From the NCBI RefSeq assembly GCF_015351235.1, contig NZ_JADKSJ010000002.1:930001-994000 (forward strand): 64,000 bases of DNA, written 5' to 3'. This DNA comes from Plantibacter sp. VKM Ac-2880 (GTDB lineage Bacteria; Actinomycetota; Actinomycetes; Actinomycetales; Microbacteriaceae). This document shows positions 10,555 to 19,706 of the stretch, piece after piece. Position numbers and translations under genes: made by a program. The first letter of the stretch is position 1; each line of letters starts with the position of its first letter. Below the pieces are notes generated by a model, which did not search any database, was not told where the DNA came from, and worked only from the letters and a program-made list of their open reading frames with translations.

Positions 10555-11940
10555 TCAGACGGTCGGAACGCCGCCGTCGGCCTCCTGCGCGCGCGAGATG
10601 GCGACCATCTCCTCGCGAGGGACGACCTTGACGCGCGCCCGACCCTGCGGCTCGCCGAGGGCGATCTCGTGCTGATCGAGGAGGTGCCAGCCTTCGAGGT
10701 CCGTGTAGGCCACCCCGCGCGACTCGAGCAGGGCGACGACGGCCTCCTCCTCGGGCTCGGCCGGCGACCACCAGTCGGCCTGGTCGTTGATGACGTGGGC
10801 GACGGTCTCCATGGCATCCGACTTGGTGTGGCCGATGAGACCGACCGGCCCACGCTTGATCCACCCGGTCGCGTAGACCCCGGGGACGCGCTCGTTGCTC
10901 TCGGGGTGGAGCACCTTGCCCTCGTGGTTGGGGATGACACCGTGCCGTGCGTCGAAGGGCACGCCGGGCAGCGGGCTGCCGAAGTAGCCCACCGCGCGGT
11001 AGAGCGCCTGGATCGGGAGCTCACGGACCTCGCCCGTGCCCTCGACCCCGCCCTGGCCGTCCGGACGGGTGCGCTCGTACCGGAACGCCGCGACCTTGCC
11101 GGTGCCGTCGTCGACGAGCTCGAGCGGCTTCGCGTAGAAGTGCAGGTGCAGGCGACGGGACGCCTGCCCGACCTCGCGGGTGCGCCACTGCTGCAGGACG
11201 CGGTCGATGACCATGACCTGCTTGTTGCTCGCCACGGCCGCCTTGGACGCGTCGTCGTAGTCGAAGTCCTCGTCGTGGAGGATCATGTCGACGTCGTTGA
11301 GCTCGCCGAGTTCGCGCAACTCCAGCGGCGTGAACTTCACCTGCGCGGGCCCGCGACGACCGAAGACGTGCACGTCGGTCACGGGCGACTGCTGCAGACC
11401 CTCGTGGACGTTCGCCGGGATCTCCGTCGGCAGGAGGTCCTCCGGGTGCTTCGCGAGCATGCGGGCGACGTCGAGTGCGACGTTGCCGTTGCCGATGACG
11501 GCGATCGACTGCGCCTCGAGCGGCCAGGTGCGCGGGACGTCCGGGTGACCGTCGAACCAGCTGACGAACTCCGCGGCGCCGTAGGACCCGTCGAGGTCGA
11601 TGCCCGGGATGTCGAGCGGGGCGTCCTCGACGGCTCCCGTGGAGAAGATGACGGCGTTGTAGTGGTGCTTGAGATCGTCGAGCGTGATGTCGACACCGAA
11701 CCGCACGTTGCCGAAGATCCGGATGTCGCCGCGGTCGAGGACGTCGCGGAGGGCGTTGACGATGCCCTTGATCCGCGGGTGGTCCGGCGCGACGCCGTAG
11801 CGCACGAGTCCGTACGGGGCCGGAAGCTGCTCGAAGAGGTCGATGGAGACGTCGAACTTCCGTTCCGCCTTGAGGAGGATGTCCGCCGCGTAGATGCCTG
11901 CGGGTCCTGCGCCGACGATGGCCAGCCTGAGCTTGGTCAC
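10555..11940 (-). CDS. fprA: Ferredoxin/flavodoxin-NADP+ reductase, FprA type
   Basis: A 461-residue FAD enzyme of the adrenodoxin-reductase type that moves electrons between NADPH and ferredoxin. Visible motifs are the FAD-binding GAGPAG (10-15), the NADP-binding IGNGNVALDVARM, FGRRGPAQVKFTPLEL, and the C-terminal second FAD contact ATGWIKRGPVGLIG. Start is GTG 11940 with GAAAGGAACC upstream; the frame stays open further upstream but that part is Arg-rich and unlike the family. It follows the polyprenyl synthase gene by 119 bases, so may share its transcript. Confidence 0.9.
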   Translation of the reverse strand: MTKLRLAIVGAGPAGIYAADILLKAERKFDVSIDLFEQLPAPYGLVRYGVAPDHPRIKGIVNALRDVLDRGDIRIFGNVRFGVDITLDDLKHHYNAVIFSTGAVEDAPLDIPGIDLDGSYGAAEFVSWFDGHPDVPRTWPLEAQSIAVIGNGNVALDVARMLAKHPEDLLPTEIPANVHEGLQQSPVTDVHVFGRRGPAQVKFTPLELRELGELNDVDMILHDEDFDYDDASKAAVASNKQVMVIDRVLQQWRTREVGQASRRLHLHFYAKPLELVDDGTGKVAAFRYERTRPDGQGGVEGTGEVRELPIQALYRAVGYFGSPLPGVPFDARHGVIPNHEGKVLHPESNERVPGVYATGWIKRGPVGLIGHTKSDAMETVAHVINDQADWWSPAEPEEEAVVALLESRGVAYTDLEGWHLLDQHEIALGEPQGRARVKVVPREEMVAISRAQEADGGVPTV

Positions 11941-12059
11941 GGTGGTTCCTTTCGTGTCCCCGTGCGGGGTTCCGGGTCCGGCCGGAGGAACACTCCGACC
12001 GTGATGCGTACGCGTCGCGGACACCGTGCCACCCCGGTCGTGCCGGAGCGGCGTCGGCG

Positions 12060-13121
12060 TCAGCTCCTGCGGTCGACGATCGCCTTCGCGAAGTGCACGA
12101 GTGCCTTCTTCACCGAACCGTCGGGCAGCGGTGCGAGTGCGGCGATCGCCTCGTTGGCCCACTGCTGCGCCTCGGCGAACGTGCGTGCGGTGACGGCGTG
12201 GTCGCGCAGGGTGGCGACGAGGGCGGCGAAGCGGACCGGATCGTGGTCCGTCTCGGTGACCTCGGCGTCGAGTCGTGCGACGAGCGCCGCCGCCTCGGGG
12301 TCGGTCGCGGCCTCGCGACGCAGGTAGAGCATCGGGAGGGTGACGACACCGGCCCGGAGGTCGGTACCGGGCACTTTGCCCGTCTCCTCGGGCTGCGGCG
12401 AGAGGTCGATGACGTCGTCGATGAGCTGGAACGCGATGCCCACCTTCTCGCCGAACTCCACGACCGCGTTCTCGAACTCGGCCGGTGCATTCGAGAAGAC
12501 GACCCCGCTGCGGGCGGCGGCGGCGATGAGCGAGCCGGTCTTGTCGGCGAGCACCTGGATGTAGTGCTCGACCTCGTCCTGCCCCTCGCGGGGTCCGGTC
12601 GTCTCGTGGAGCTGCCCGAGGACGAGGCGCTCGAAGGTGGCGGCCTGGATGCGGATCGCGCGCTCACCGAGGTCGGCCATGATCTGACTGGCCCGGGCGA
12701 ACAGGAGGTCGCCGGTGAGGATGGCCGTGTTGTTCCCGAACACCTGGTGCGCACTGGGGACACCGCGGCGCTTGTCCGCGTCGTCCATGACGTCGTCGTG
12801 GTAGAGCGAGCCGAGGTGCGTGATCTCGATCGCCTCGGCCGCCTGCAGGACATCCTCGGTGATGCCGTCGCCGAGCTGCGCGATGAGCATGGTGAGGAGG
12901 GGGCGCACGCGCTTGCCGCCGGCCTCGAGCAGATAGCGGGCCGTCACGTCGACGAGGTCGTCGGTGAAGCCCAGCTGCTCCTCCAGCCCGATCTCGAGGC
13001 GTGCGACGCCGTCGTCGATCGTCCGGGCGAGCTTGCGGTCCGCTCCGGTCGCGAACATGCGTTCGGCAAGCCCGGCCTGGCTGGCCAGGCTGCTGACACG
13101 TCGGGTCGCGCTGGGATTCAC
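12060..13121 (-). CDS. Long-chain polyprenyl diphosphate synthase
   Basis: A 353-residue trans-isoprenyl diphosphate synthase. It has GGKRVRP (68-74), the first aspartate motif DDVMD (109-113) and the second DDVID (235-239). Together with the many men genes downstream this is most likely the enzyme making the octa- or nonaprenyl tail of menaquinone, though the product length cannot be read with certainty. Start is GTG 13121, six bases after TAGGCT, hence probably leaderless. A heptaprenyl/GGPP synthase role is the alternative. Confidence 0.88.
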   Translation of the reverse strand: MNPSATRRVSSLASQAGLAERMFATGADRKLARTIDDGVARLEIGLEEQLGFTDDLVDVTARYLLEAGGKRVRPLLTMLIAQLGDGITEDVLQAAEAIEITHLGSLYHDDVMDDADKRRGVPSAHQVFGNNTAILTGDLLFARASQIMADLGERAIRIQAATFERLVLGQLHETTGPREGQDEVEHYIQVLADKTGSLIAAAARSGVVFSNAPAEFENAVVEFGEKVGIAFQLIDDVIDLSPQPEETGKVPGTDLRAGVVTLPMLYLRREAATDPEAAALVARLDAEVTETDHDPVRFAALVATLRDHAVTARTFAEAQQWANEAIAALAPLPDGSVKKALVHFAKAIVDRRS

Positions 13122-13223
13122 AGCTCTAGCCTAGCCGGGGCAGCCCGCCGCCGGTGCCGGAGCGCTCGAATGCACGACCGCGGACAGCCGATTGACAGCT
13201 GTGGTCGGACCACAGCCCACGGA

Positions 13224-13661
13224 TCAGCGGAGCCGCACACCTTCGGCATCATAGAACGCCAGGTGCGGGAACTCGTGCGCGAGGTCCAAGAGCATCGTGT
13301 ACCCGTCAGTGTTGAGGGGCGGCCACGTCCAGGCGTCGACCCCGGCCGCCGCCGGCAGCGCGGCACGGAAGAGGCCCGCCTCGACGCCGGTACTGAGGTG
13401 CTTCGGCGGCACGACGACCAGGGCGATCCTCGCAGAGGGACCGGACGCTACGAACTGGAGCCGGGCTCCGGTGGCGTCGTCGCGCACGATGAACTCGCGC
13501 GTGCCAGGGGTGTCCGGCGGGATCTCGGTCGTGTCGTACCGCTCGTACGGCTTCGCGAACGCCGACTTCGCGCGCCTCGCGTTCAGGAGGATGACGACCA
13601 GCACGAGACCGACGATCGCGATGCCCCAGATCCACGGGCCGCCTGGCAGGGAGTCCAACAT
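13224..13661 (-). CDS. Hypothetical protein with N-terminal membrane anchor
   Basis: A 145-residue protein with one membrane helix (about 10-27) followed by a basic stretch and a roughly 110-residue soluble domain. I do not recognise the domain. Start ATG 13661 follows CATACT by six bases. The 102-base gap to the polyprenyl synthase gene suggests possible co-transcription. Confidence 0.65.
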   Translation of the reverse strand: MLDSLPGGPWIWGIAIVGLVLVVILLNARRAKSAFAKPYERYDTTEIPPDTPGTREFIVRDDATGARLQFVASGPSARIALVVVPPKHLSTGVEAGLFRAALPAAAGVDAWTWPPLNTDGYTMLLDLAHEFPHLAFYDAEGVRLR

Positions 13662-13706
13662 GCCACCAGTATGCCCGGCGTGGCTGGACGGGACCGGGTG
13701 ATGCGT

Positions 13707-13806
13707 CCTTCGACAGGCTCAGGGACCGCCCTTCGACAAGCTCAGGGACCGGAGGGAGGCTCAGGGACCGCCCTTCGACAAGCTCAGGGACCGGAGGGAG
13801 GCTCAA
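13707..13806. repeat. Intergenic repeat cluster 4, 42-bp tandem
   Basis: Copies of the CTTCGACARGCTCAGGGACC repeat arranged as a 42-bp tandem unit (starts at 13715, 13757 and a partial one at 13799). It lies between the permease stop codon and the hypothetical membrane protein's promoter, ending ten bases before the permease stop. Confidence 0.85.
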
Positions 13807-13816
13807 GGGGCGGAGG

Positions 13817-15376
13817 TCAGGTGAGGCCGCCGTCGACGGAGCGGCCGTACTCGATCGGCTCCTCCGGCACGAGCACCTCGGTGTCGCGGTTGAGGCTCTC
13901 ACCCCGGAAGAACGGACGGGAGGCCTTCCGCGTGTACCAGAGGAGCATGAGCACGAAGCCGAAGGCGAGCGACCCGACGCCGATCACGAACGTGCCACCG
14001 ACGCCGAACAGCACCGTGTAGCCGTAGTCGACGTCGAACATGTCGATGCAGCTCTGCACGAAGGCGTAGGTGAGCATCAGCGCGCCGAGGAGCGGGAAGA
14101 GCCCCTTGAAGAAGAAGTCCTGCGCCGAGCGGAACAGCACCTTCCGGAAGTACCAGACGCAGGCGTAGCCGGTGATGCCGTAGTAGAACGCGATCGCGAG
14201 ACCGAGCGAGAGGATCGAGTCCGCGAGGATGTTCTCGCTGACGAACGTCATGCCGACGTAGTACACGATCGCCACGATCCCCATCACGAGGGTCGAGAAC
14301 GACGGCGTCTTGAACGTCGGGTGCACGGTCGAGAACCGCTTCGGCAGGGCGCTGTACGCCGCCATCGAGAGCGTCCCGCGAGCGGTGGGGAGGATCGTCG
14401 TCTGCGTCGAGGAGACCGCCGAGATCAGGACGGCGACGACGAGCACCCACGCCCACGGCCCGAGGACAAGGTCCTTGAGCGCGAGGAAGATGTCGTTCGC
14501 GTTGTCCTCGTTGCCGAGGCCCGTGCCGGTGTCACCGAGGCCGGCGTACGCCATGGCGGCCACCGTGACGGTGACGTAGGTGACGAGGAGGACCACCGTG
14601 GAGATGAGGGCCGCGCGACCGGGGATCTTCTGCGGGTCCTTCGTCTCCTCGTTGAGGGCGAGGCAGGTGTCCCAGCCCCAGTAGATGAACAGGGCGAGCA
14701 GGACGGCCTCGATGAAGCCGTGGTAGTCGGTGAAGGCGAACGGGTTGAACCAGTCGAGGGAGATCGGCGTCGCGTCGGGCGCCGTCCCGTTGGCGACCCC
14801 GATGAAGGCGAACACGGCGAACAGGACGAGCGCGAGGTACTGCACGGCCAGCAGGATGTTCTGGATCCGCTCGCCGAGCTCGATCCCGCGGTACGAGACC
14901 CAGGTCATGAGGGCGATGAAGACGACGCCGGTCGCCGTCACGAGCGGCACGTTCGAGGCGAGCGAGCCGTCACCGATGAGCAACCAGAGGTATTGTCCGG
15001 CGATCTGCGCGAGGTTGGCCAGCACGACGATGCCGGCGAGCGCGACGCCCCACCCGCCGATCCAGCCGGTGACGGGGTTGAAGGCCTTCGTCGCCCAGGT
15101 GAACGTGGTGCCGCAGTCCGGCACGTCGCGGTTCAACTCGCGGTAGGCGAAGGCGATGAACAGCATCGGGATGAAGGCCACGATGAAGGCGATCGGTGCC
15201 TGGGCCCCCACGGCGAGGACGACGAACCCGAGGGTCGCGACGAGCGAGTACACCGGAGCGGTCGAGGCCAGACCGATGATCACCGAGCCGAACAGCCCGA
15301 GCGTGCCGGTGGCGAGCCCCTTCCCGCCGGTGGGCGGCCCCGACTGCGAAGCGCGGTCCGTGTCCTGTGCTGTCAT
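13817..15376 (-). CDS. APC-superfamily amino acid/amine permease
   Basis: A 519-residue integral membrane protein with about 12 hydrophobic helices and the APC pattern, including an N-terminal GLFGSVIIGLASTAPVYS and the GTTFTWATKAFNP segment of helix 3. It probably imports an amino acid, polyamine or related compound; the substrate cannot be told. The C-terminal tail is acidic and cytoplasmic. Start ATG 15376 with TACCGT six bases upstream fits a leaderless transcript; an earlier in-frame start gives an Arg-rich, unlikely extension. It stands alone inside the menaquinone region. Confidence 0.82.
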   Translation of the reverse strand: MTAQDTDRASQSGPPTGGKGLATGTLGLFGSVIIGLASTAPVYSLVATLGFVVLAVGAQAPIAFIVAFIPMLFIAFAYRELNRDVPDCGTTFTWATKAFNPVTGWIGGWGVALAGIVVLANLAQIAGQYLWLLIGDGSLASNVPLVTATGVVFIALMTWVSYRGIELGERIQNILLAVQYLALVLFAVFAFIGVANGTAPDATPISLDWFNPFAFTDYHGFIEAVLLALFIYWGWDTCLALNEETKDPQKIPGRAALISTVVLLVTYVTVTVAAMAYAGLGDTGTGLGNEDNANDIFLALKDLVLGPWAWVLVVAVLISAVSSTQTTILPTARGTLSMAAYSALPKRFSTVHPTFKTPSFSTLVMGIVAIVYYVGMTFVSENILADSILSLGLAIAFYYGITGYACVWYFRKVLFRSAQDFFFKGLFPLLGALMLTYAFVQSCIDMFDVDYGYTVLFGVGGTFVIGVGSLAFGFVLMLLWYTRKASRPFFRGESLNRDTEVLVPEEPIEYGRSVDGGLT

Positions 15377-15524
15377 GACGGAACGGTAGGGCCGGGCGCA
15401 CCCGCGTGTCAATGCTCCCGTTCGGGCGGGCACGACGGAATCCGTCGATCATCTCCCTCCTGGGCGGCGGGATCAGTACCGTTTCATCAATCGAGACGCG
15501 GGAACACGCGGATCGATCGGTCGA

Positions 15525-16229
15525 TCAGGCGGGCTTCACTCCACGGTGCAGGGCGACGATCCCGCCGGTGAGGTTGCGGTAGGCGACGTGCTCATATCCC
15601 GCCTCGCGCAGCCAGGCGGCGAGCTCCGGCTGGGTCGGCCAGGCGCGGATCGAGTCGTTGAGGTAGGTGTAGGCCTCGGCGTTGGACGACGCGACACCGG
15701 CGACGATCGGCATGACCTGCTCGAGGTAGAGGTTGTACGCGGCCCGCATCGGGGCGAACGTCGGCGTCGAGAACTCGCAGATGACGATCCGGCCACCGGG
15801 CTTCGTGACGCGGAGCATCTCGGCGAGCGCGTCCTTCGGACGGACGACGTTGCGCAGGCCGAAGGAGATGGTCGTGGCGTCGAACTCCTCGTCCGCGAAG
15901 GGCAGCGCGGTGGCGTCCGCTTCCACGAACTGGATGTCGGAGCGGTCGGCGTACTTCTCGCGCCCGACGGCGATCATGCCGGGCGAGAAGTCGGCGGCGA
16001 CGACCTCGGCACCGTTGCGTGCGAGAGCCGCTGAGGACGTGCCGGTCCCCGCGGCGAGGTCGAGGATGCGCTCACCGGCCGCCGGCCCGACGGCGCGGGT
16101 GGTGGCGATCCGCCAGAGGGCGTCGTTCCCGATGGAGAGGACCGCGTTCATGCGGTCGTACTTCGTCGAGACGTCGTCGAACATGGCCGAGACCTGCTCG
16201 GGCTGCTTGGAGAGGTCGGCGCGGTTCAC
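15525..16229 (-). CDS. menG: Demethylmenaquinone methyltransferase
   Basis: A 234-residue class I SAM methyltransferase of the UbiE/MenG family. It performs the last step of menaquinone synthesis, methylating demethylmenaquinone. SAM-binding motif DLAAGTG is at 57-63, and the family motifs ISFGLRNV and LRVTKPGGRI follow. The start is GTG 16229, where TAGGAT is followed by GGAGGG; this could act as -10 box of a leaderless mRNA or as ribosome-binding site. Divergent from the menF side, separated by the decayed SDR/regulator pair. Confidence 0.93.
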   Translation of the reverse strand: MNRADLSKQPEQVSAMFDDVSTKYDRMNAVLSIGNDALWRIATTRAVGPAAGERILDLAAGTGTSSAALARNGAEVVAADFSPGMIAVGREKYADRSDIQFVEADATALPFADEEFDATTISFGLRNVVRPKDALAEMLRVTKPGGRIVICEFSTPTFAPMRAAYNLYLEQVMPIVAGVASSNAEAYTYLNDSIRAWPTQPELAAWLREAGYEHVAYRNLTGGIVALHRGVKPA

Positions 16230-16250
16230 CCCTCCATCCTACGTCCGCCG

Positions 16251-16286
16251 CCCTGGGAGCCGGCCGTTCCAGCGCGGCTCCCAGGG
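16251..16286 (-). terminator. Terminator of the decayed SDR gene
   Basis: Perfect 11-base arms CCCTGGGAGCC/GGCTCCCAGGG six bases after the SDR remnant's stop codon, so the remnant keeps its own terminator. Confidence 0.7.
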
Positions 16287-16292
16287 ACGTGC

Positions 16293-16499
16293 TCAGTAGG
16301 CGATGCGTCCATGCCGACTGTGGAACTCACCGGTGGGTCCGTCCGGACCGAGGAGCGCGAGCGCCACCGTGGCGTCCGTGCCCTCGCCGCGGCTCACGTC
16401 GCGCATGCCCGCGTAGACGGTGTGGCCCGCTTCGAGAGGTCGGCGGGCGGTCTCGAGACCGAGGCTCTTGTTGGCCCCGGTGATCAGTGTGGTGGTCAT
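16293..16499 (-). pseudogene. Short-chain dehydrogenase remnant with internal deletion
   Basis: A 68-residue frame that joins the first 35 or so residues of an SDR (TLITGANKSLGLETARRPLEAGHTVYAGMRD, with the NAD-binding glycines) directly to a typical SDR C-terminus (LALLGPDGPTGEF). SDRs of this kind are about 230-250 residues, so roughly 170 residues, including the catalytic Ser-Tyr-Lys, are missing. The deletion kept the frame. Start ATG and a terminator remain, so it may be expressed, but it cannot be an active dehydrogenase. Confidence 0.8.
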
Positions 16500-16600
16500 G
16501 CGTCCATGTTGGGCCCGTGGCCACCGACCCACCAGGCCCCCGTCGACAGGAGGACCCGCAGTACCACGATGCGGGACGCCACCGGGGGCACAATGGCGGG

Positions 16601-17442
16601 ATGCATGAATTCGCGGGCGTACTCCGGGCCTGGCGCGAGCGTGTCTCGCCCGCCGAGGTGGGCCTCCCGGCCGGTCCGGTGCGACGCACCGCGGGCCTGC
16701 GGCGTGAGGAACTGGCCGCACTGGCGGGGATCAGCGTGGACTACATCGTCCGACTCGAGCAGGGCCGCGCCAGGAACCCGTCGCCGCAGCTGCTGCGCGC
16801 GCTGGCCGTCGCCCTCGGTTGTCGGATCAGGAACGCGACCACCTCTACCGGGTCGCCGGGGCGGCACCACCCGCGGCCGGCGTCGTCCCCCGGCACATCG
16901 GCCCCGGTGTCCAGCGCATCGTCGACCGCCTGGCCGACGTCCCGCTGGCGGTGTTCTCCGCAGCCCACGACATCCTCCTCTGGAACCCGCTGTGGGCCGC
17001 GGTGAACGGCGATCCCTCCGCGCTCAGCGCCCCGGACCGCAACCTCGTGTGGCGGTACTTCACGTCCGGCCACGAGGGGACCGACTTCGACGAGCAGCAC
17101 GAGGAGGAGTTCGCGAGCGACCTGGCCGCCGACCTCCGCGCCGCCGTGGGCCGGTACCCCCACGACGATGAACTCAGCCGTCTCGTCGCGCGGCTCCGGT
17201 CGGTCTCGGCCGAGTTCGAGCGACGCTGGTCCGAAGTCAGGGTCGCGGAGCATCGGGCGAGCCGCAAGACGGTCACCCGCACCGCGGTCGGCCCCATCAC
17301 CGTCGACTGCGACGTCCTGTCCACCCCGGGCGCCGACCTGCGCATCGTCGTCTACACGGCGGCCCCGGGCAGTCGGGACGCCGGGAAACTCACCCTCCTC
17401 GGCGTGACCGGCCTGCAGGAACTCGCCCCGTCGGCCGGTTGA
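16601..17442 (+). pseudogene. XRE/MmyB-type regulator interrupted by a frameshift
   Basis: The first 72 codons give an N-terminal HTH of the MmyB-like group (LRAWRERVSP, RRTAGLRREELAALAGISVDYIVRLEQGRA). Near 16815-16819 the frame is lost; the rest (DQERDHLYRVAG to the end at 17442) continues in another frame and is the ligand-binding half of the same family. One missing C would restore ALRLSDQERDHLYRVAG. Whole protein would be about 280 residues. In this family the regulator usually sits divergent from the SDR it controls, exactly as here. A sequencing error is possible. Confidence 0.85.
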
Positions 17443-17531
17443 CCGCGGGCCGAGACCGGCGTGACCGGACGGGGTCGAGTGCGCGCCGTGGACGGGGAGG
17501 GACGGCCCGCCCACAGGCGTAGGGTTGAACG

Positions 17532-18770
17532 GTGACCATTCCCCCGACCTCGTCACTGGTCGCCCAGACCGTCGCCATCGACGACCCGCGCCAGCTCCTC
17601 CCCTTCGCCGACCAGACGTCCCCGCTCCTCTGGGTACGGAAGGGCCACGGCCTGGTCGGACTCGGCGAGGCGCTGCGACTCGAGTTCTCGGGCCCCGACC
17701 GCTTCGCGAGCGCCGCAGCCGCATGGCGCGAGGTGTGCGCCGCCGCGGACGTCACCGACGAGGTGCGACGACCCGGCACCGGCCTCGTCGCCTTCGGGAC
17801 GTTCGCGTTCGACGACGAGTCCGCCGCGACGAGCGTCCTGATCGTGCCACGCACCATCATCGGCCGGTACGCCGACGCCAGCTTCATCACGCGCGTCCGA
17901 CTCAGCGGGGACGCCGACGACGTCGAACCCCACACCACCGGGTACGGCCCGGAGTACCGCATCCAGCTGGTCCCCGGCGAGCAGTCCCGCGACGGCTACG
18001 TCAGCGCGGCGGAGCAGGCGATCGCCCGCATCCAGGCCGGCGAGCTGAGTAAGGTCGTGCTGGCTCGCGACCTCACCGGACACCTCCCGGCCGAGGCCGA
18101 CCGCCGCCGGGTCCTCCACGACCTCGCCCTCGGGTACCCCGACTGCTGGACCTACGCGGTCGACGGGTTCATCGGCTCCAGCCCGGAGACGCTCGTGCGG
18201 GTGGACCGTGGAGCCGTCTCGGCCCGCGTCCTCGCCGGAACGATCTCACGCGGGCTCGACGCCGACGGCGACCGCGATCAGGCACTCGCGCTCGCGACGA
18301 GCCGGAAGGACCAGGACGAACACCGGTTCGCCGTCCGCTCGGTGCTGTCCGCCCTCCGGGAGCACAGCCCGGAGCTGCGGAGCGGCGAGACGCCGTTCAC
18401 CCTGAAGCTGCCGAACCTCTGGCATCTCGCGACGGACATCGAGGGCCGCCTGTCCGACGGCTCCTCGTCGCTCGACCTCATGGACGGCCTCCACCCGACG
18501 GCCGCCGTCGCCGGCACGCCGACCCGCGACGCGGTCGCGCTCATCCGCGAGCTCGAACCGTTCGACCGCGGCCGCTACGCCGGACCGGTCGGCTGGGTCG
18601 ACGCCTCGGGCGACGGCGAGTGGGCGGTCGCCCTGCGCTGCGCGCAGATCGCTCCCGACGGCGACATCACGGCGCACGCGGGGTGCGGCATCGTCGCCGA
18701 CTCCGACCCGACGTCCGAGCTCCTGGAGACGAAGATGAAGTTCCGCCCGATCGTCGAGGCCTTCGGCTGA
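17532..18770 (+). CDS. menF: Isochorismate synthase
   Basis: A 412-residue chorismate-binding enzyme that makes isochorismate for menaquinone. The C-terminal family core is clear: KVVLARDL, the GSSPETLVRV motif, AGTISRG, the KDQDEHRF motif and the late GCGIVADSDPTSELLET. Given its position beside menD, menaquinone rather than siderophore synthesis is the natural role. GTG 17532 lies six bases after TAGGGT, so the mRNA is probably leaderless. It is convergent with the PPK2 gene. Confidence 0.9.
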   Translation: MTIPPTSSLVAQTVAIDDPRQLLPFADQTSPLLWVRKGHGLVGLGEALRLEFSGPDRFASAAAAWREVCAAADVTDEVRRPGTGLVAFGTFAFDDESAATSVLIVPRTIIGRYADASFITRVRLSGDADDVEPHTTGYGPEYRIQLVPGEQSRDGYVSAAEQAIARIQAGELSKVVLARDLTGHLPAEADRRRVLHDLALGYPDCWTYAVDGFIGSSPETLVRVDRGAVSARVLAGTISRGLDADGDRDQALALATSRKDQDEHRFAVRSVLSALREHSPELRSGETPFTLKLPNLWHLATDIEGRLSDGSSSLDLMDGLHPTAAVAGTPTRDAVALIRELEPFDRGRYAGPVGWVDASGDGEWAVALRCAQIAPDGDITAHAGCGIVADSDPTSELLETKMKFRPIVEAFG

Positions 18771-18786
18771 GCCGAGGCCGCGCGCG

Positions 18787-19650
18787 TCAGCTCGCCGCGA
18801 GCCTCGCCTGTTCGACGGCGATGTCGTAGTCGGCCTCCGGCCACTGCGGGTCGATGTCCTCGAGGGCGTCGAGGAGCAGACGCTGCACGGCGATCCGCGC
18901 GTACCATTTGCGGTCCGCCGGCACGACGAACCAGGGGGCGGCGTCGGTGCTCGTCCGCTCGAAGGCCGTCTGGTACGCCTCCTGGTAGGCCGGCCACAGT
19001 TCCCGCTCGTCCACATCGCCCGGGTTGTACTTCCAGTACTTGTCCGGCCGCTCGAGACGCTCCGCGAGACGAGCCTTCTGCTCGTCGGAGCTGATCTGCA
19101 GCATGACCTTCACGATGCGCGTGCCGCCAGCGACGAGCCTCGCCTCGAAGTCGTTGATCGCCCCGTAACGGCGCTCGATCTCCGCCGGTTCCGCCAGCTG
19201 CCGAACCCGGCCGATGAGGACGTCCTCGTAGTGTGAGCGGTCGAAGACCCCGATCTGTCCGGGCATCGGGATCTGGGACTCGACCCGCCAGAGGAAGTCG
19301 TGGGCGCGCTCCTCCTCCGTCGGCTTCTTGAAGGCGTGATGGTGCACCCCCTGCGGATCGACGGAGCCGACGACGTGCTTGACGATGCCGCCCTTGCCGG
19401 CCGTGTCCATCGCCTGCAGGACGAGCAGCACGGCGTCCGGGGCTCCCTGCGTGCTCGCCGCGAAGAGCCGCTCCTGCAGCTCGGACAGCTCGGGCACGCC
19501 GGCGGCCAGCTCGGGCACCCCCTGGCGCTTGTCACCGTCGAACCCGGGCGTCGACGCGGGGTCGACGTCAGCGAGCAGGAAGCCCTCCCCCACGCGGAGC
19601 GTGTCTCGAGGGGGTGCCGTCCAGGTCGATGCGTGCTTCGATGCGCTCAT
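18787..19650 (-). CDS. PPK2-family polyphosphate:nucleotide phosphotransferase
   Basis: A 287-residue PPK2 protein that transfers phosphate between polyphosphate and nucleotides. The Walker A-like QAMDTAGKGG is at 79-88 and the Walker B/lid segment DRSHYEDVL at 137-145, with the downstream RYGAINDFEARL and DKYWKYNPGDVDER motifs. The length is that of the single-domain class; whether it prefers AMP or ADP cannot be decided. Start ATG 19650 is six bases after CACAAT. Confidence 0.9.
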   Translation of the reverse strand: MSASKHASTWTAPPRDTLRVGEGFLLADVDPASTPGFDGDKRQGVPELAAGVPELSELQERLFAASTQGAPDAVLLVLQAMDTAGKGGIVKHVVGSVDPQGVHHHAFKKPTEEERAHDFLWRVESQIPMPGQIGVFDRSHYEDVLIGRVRQLAEPAEIERRYGAINDFEARLVAGGTRIVKVMLQISSDEQKARLAERLERPDKYWKYNPGDVDERELWPAYQEAYQTAFERTSTDAAPWFVVPADRKWYARIAVQRLLLDALEDIDPQWPEADYDIAVEQARLAAS

Positions 19651-19706
19651 CCGCCCATTGTGGCCGGACCGCGGCTCGGAAGTCGACCCTCCCGCGGCAG
19701 GCTGGG

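Noticed and set aside
10057-12327. Plus-strand frame of 756 codons
   Set aside because: Antisense to the Q-rich protein and fprA; low-complexity Leu/Arg/Val-rich translation, no motifs.
16487-17005. Complete regulator starting upstream at 16487
   Set aside because: Residues before ATG 16601 have no family match, and the C-terminal part after the frameshift is out of frame.
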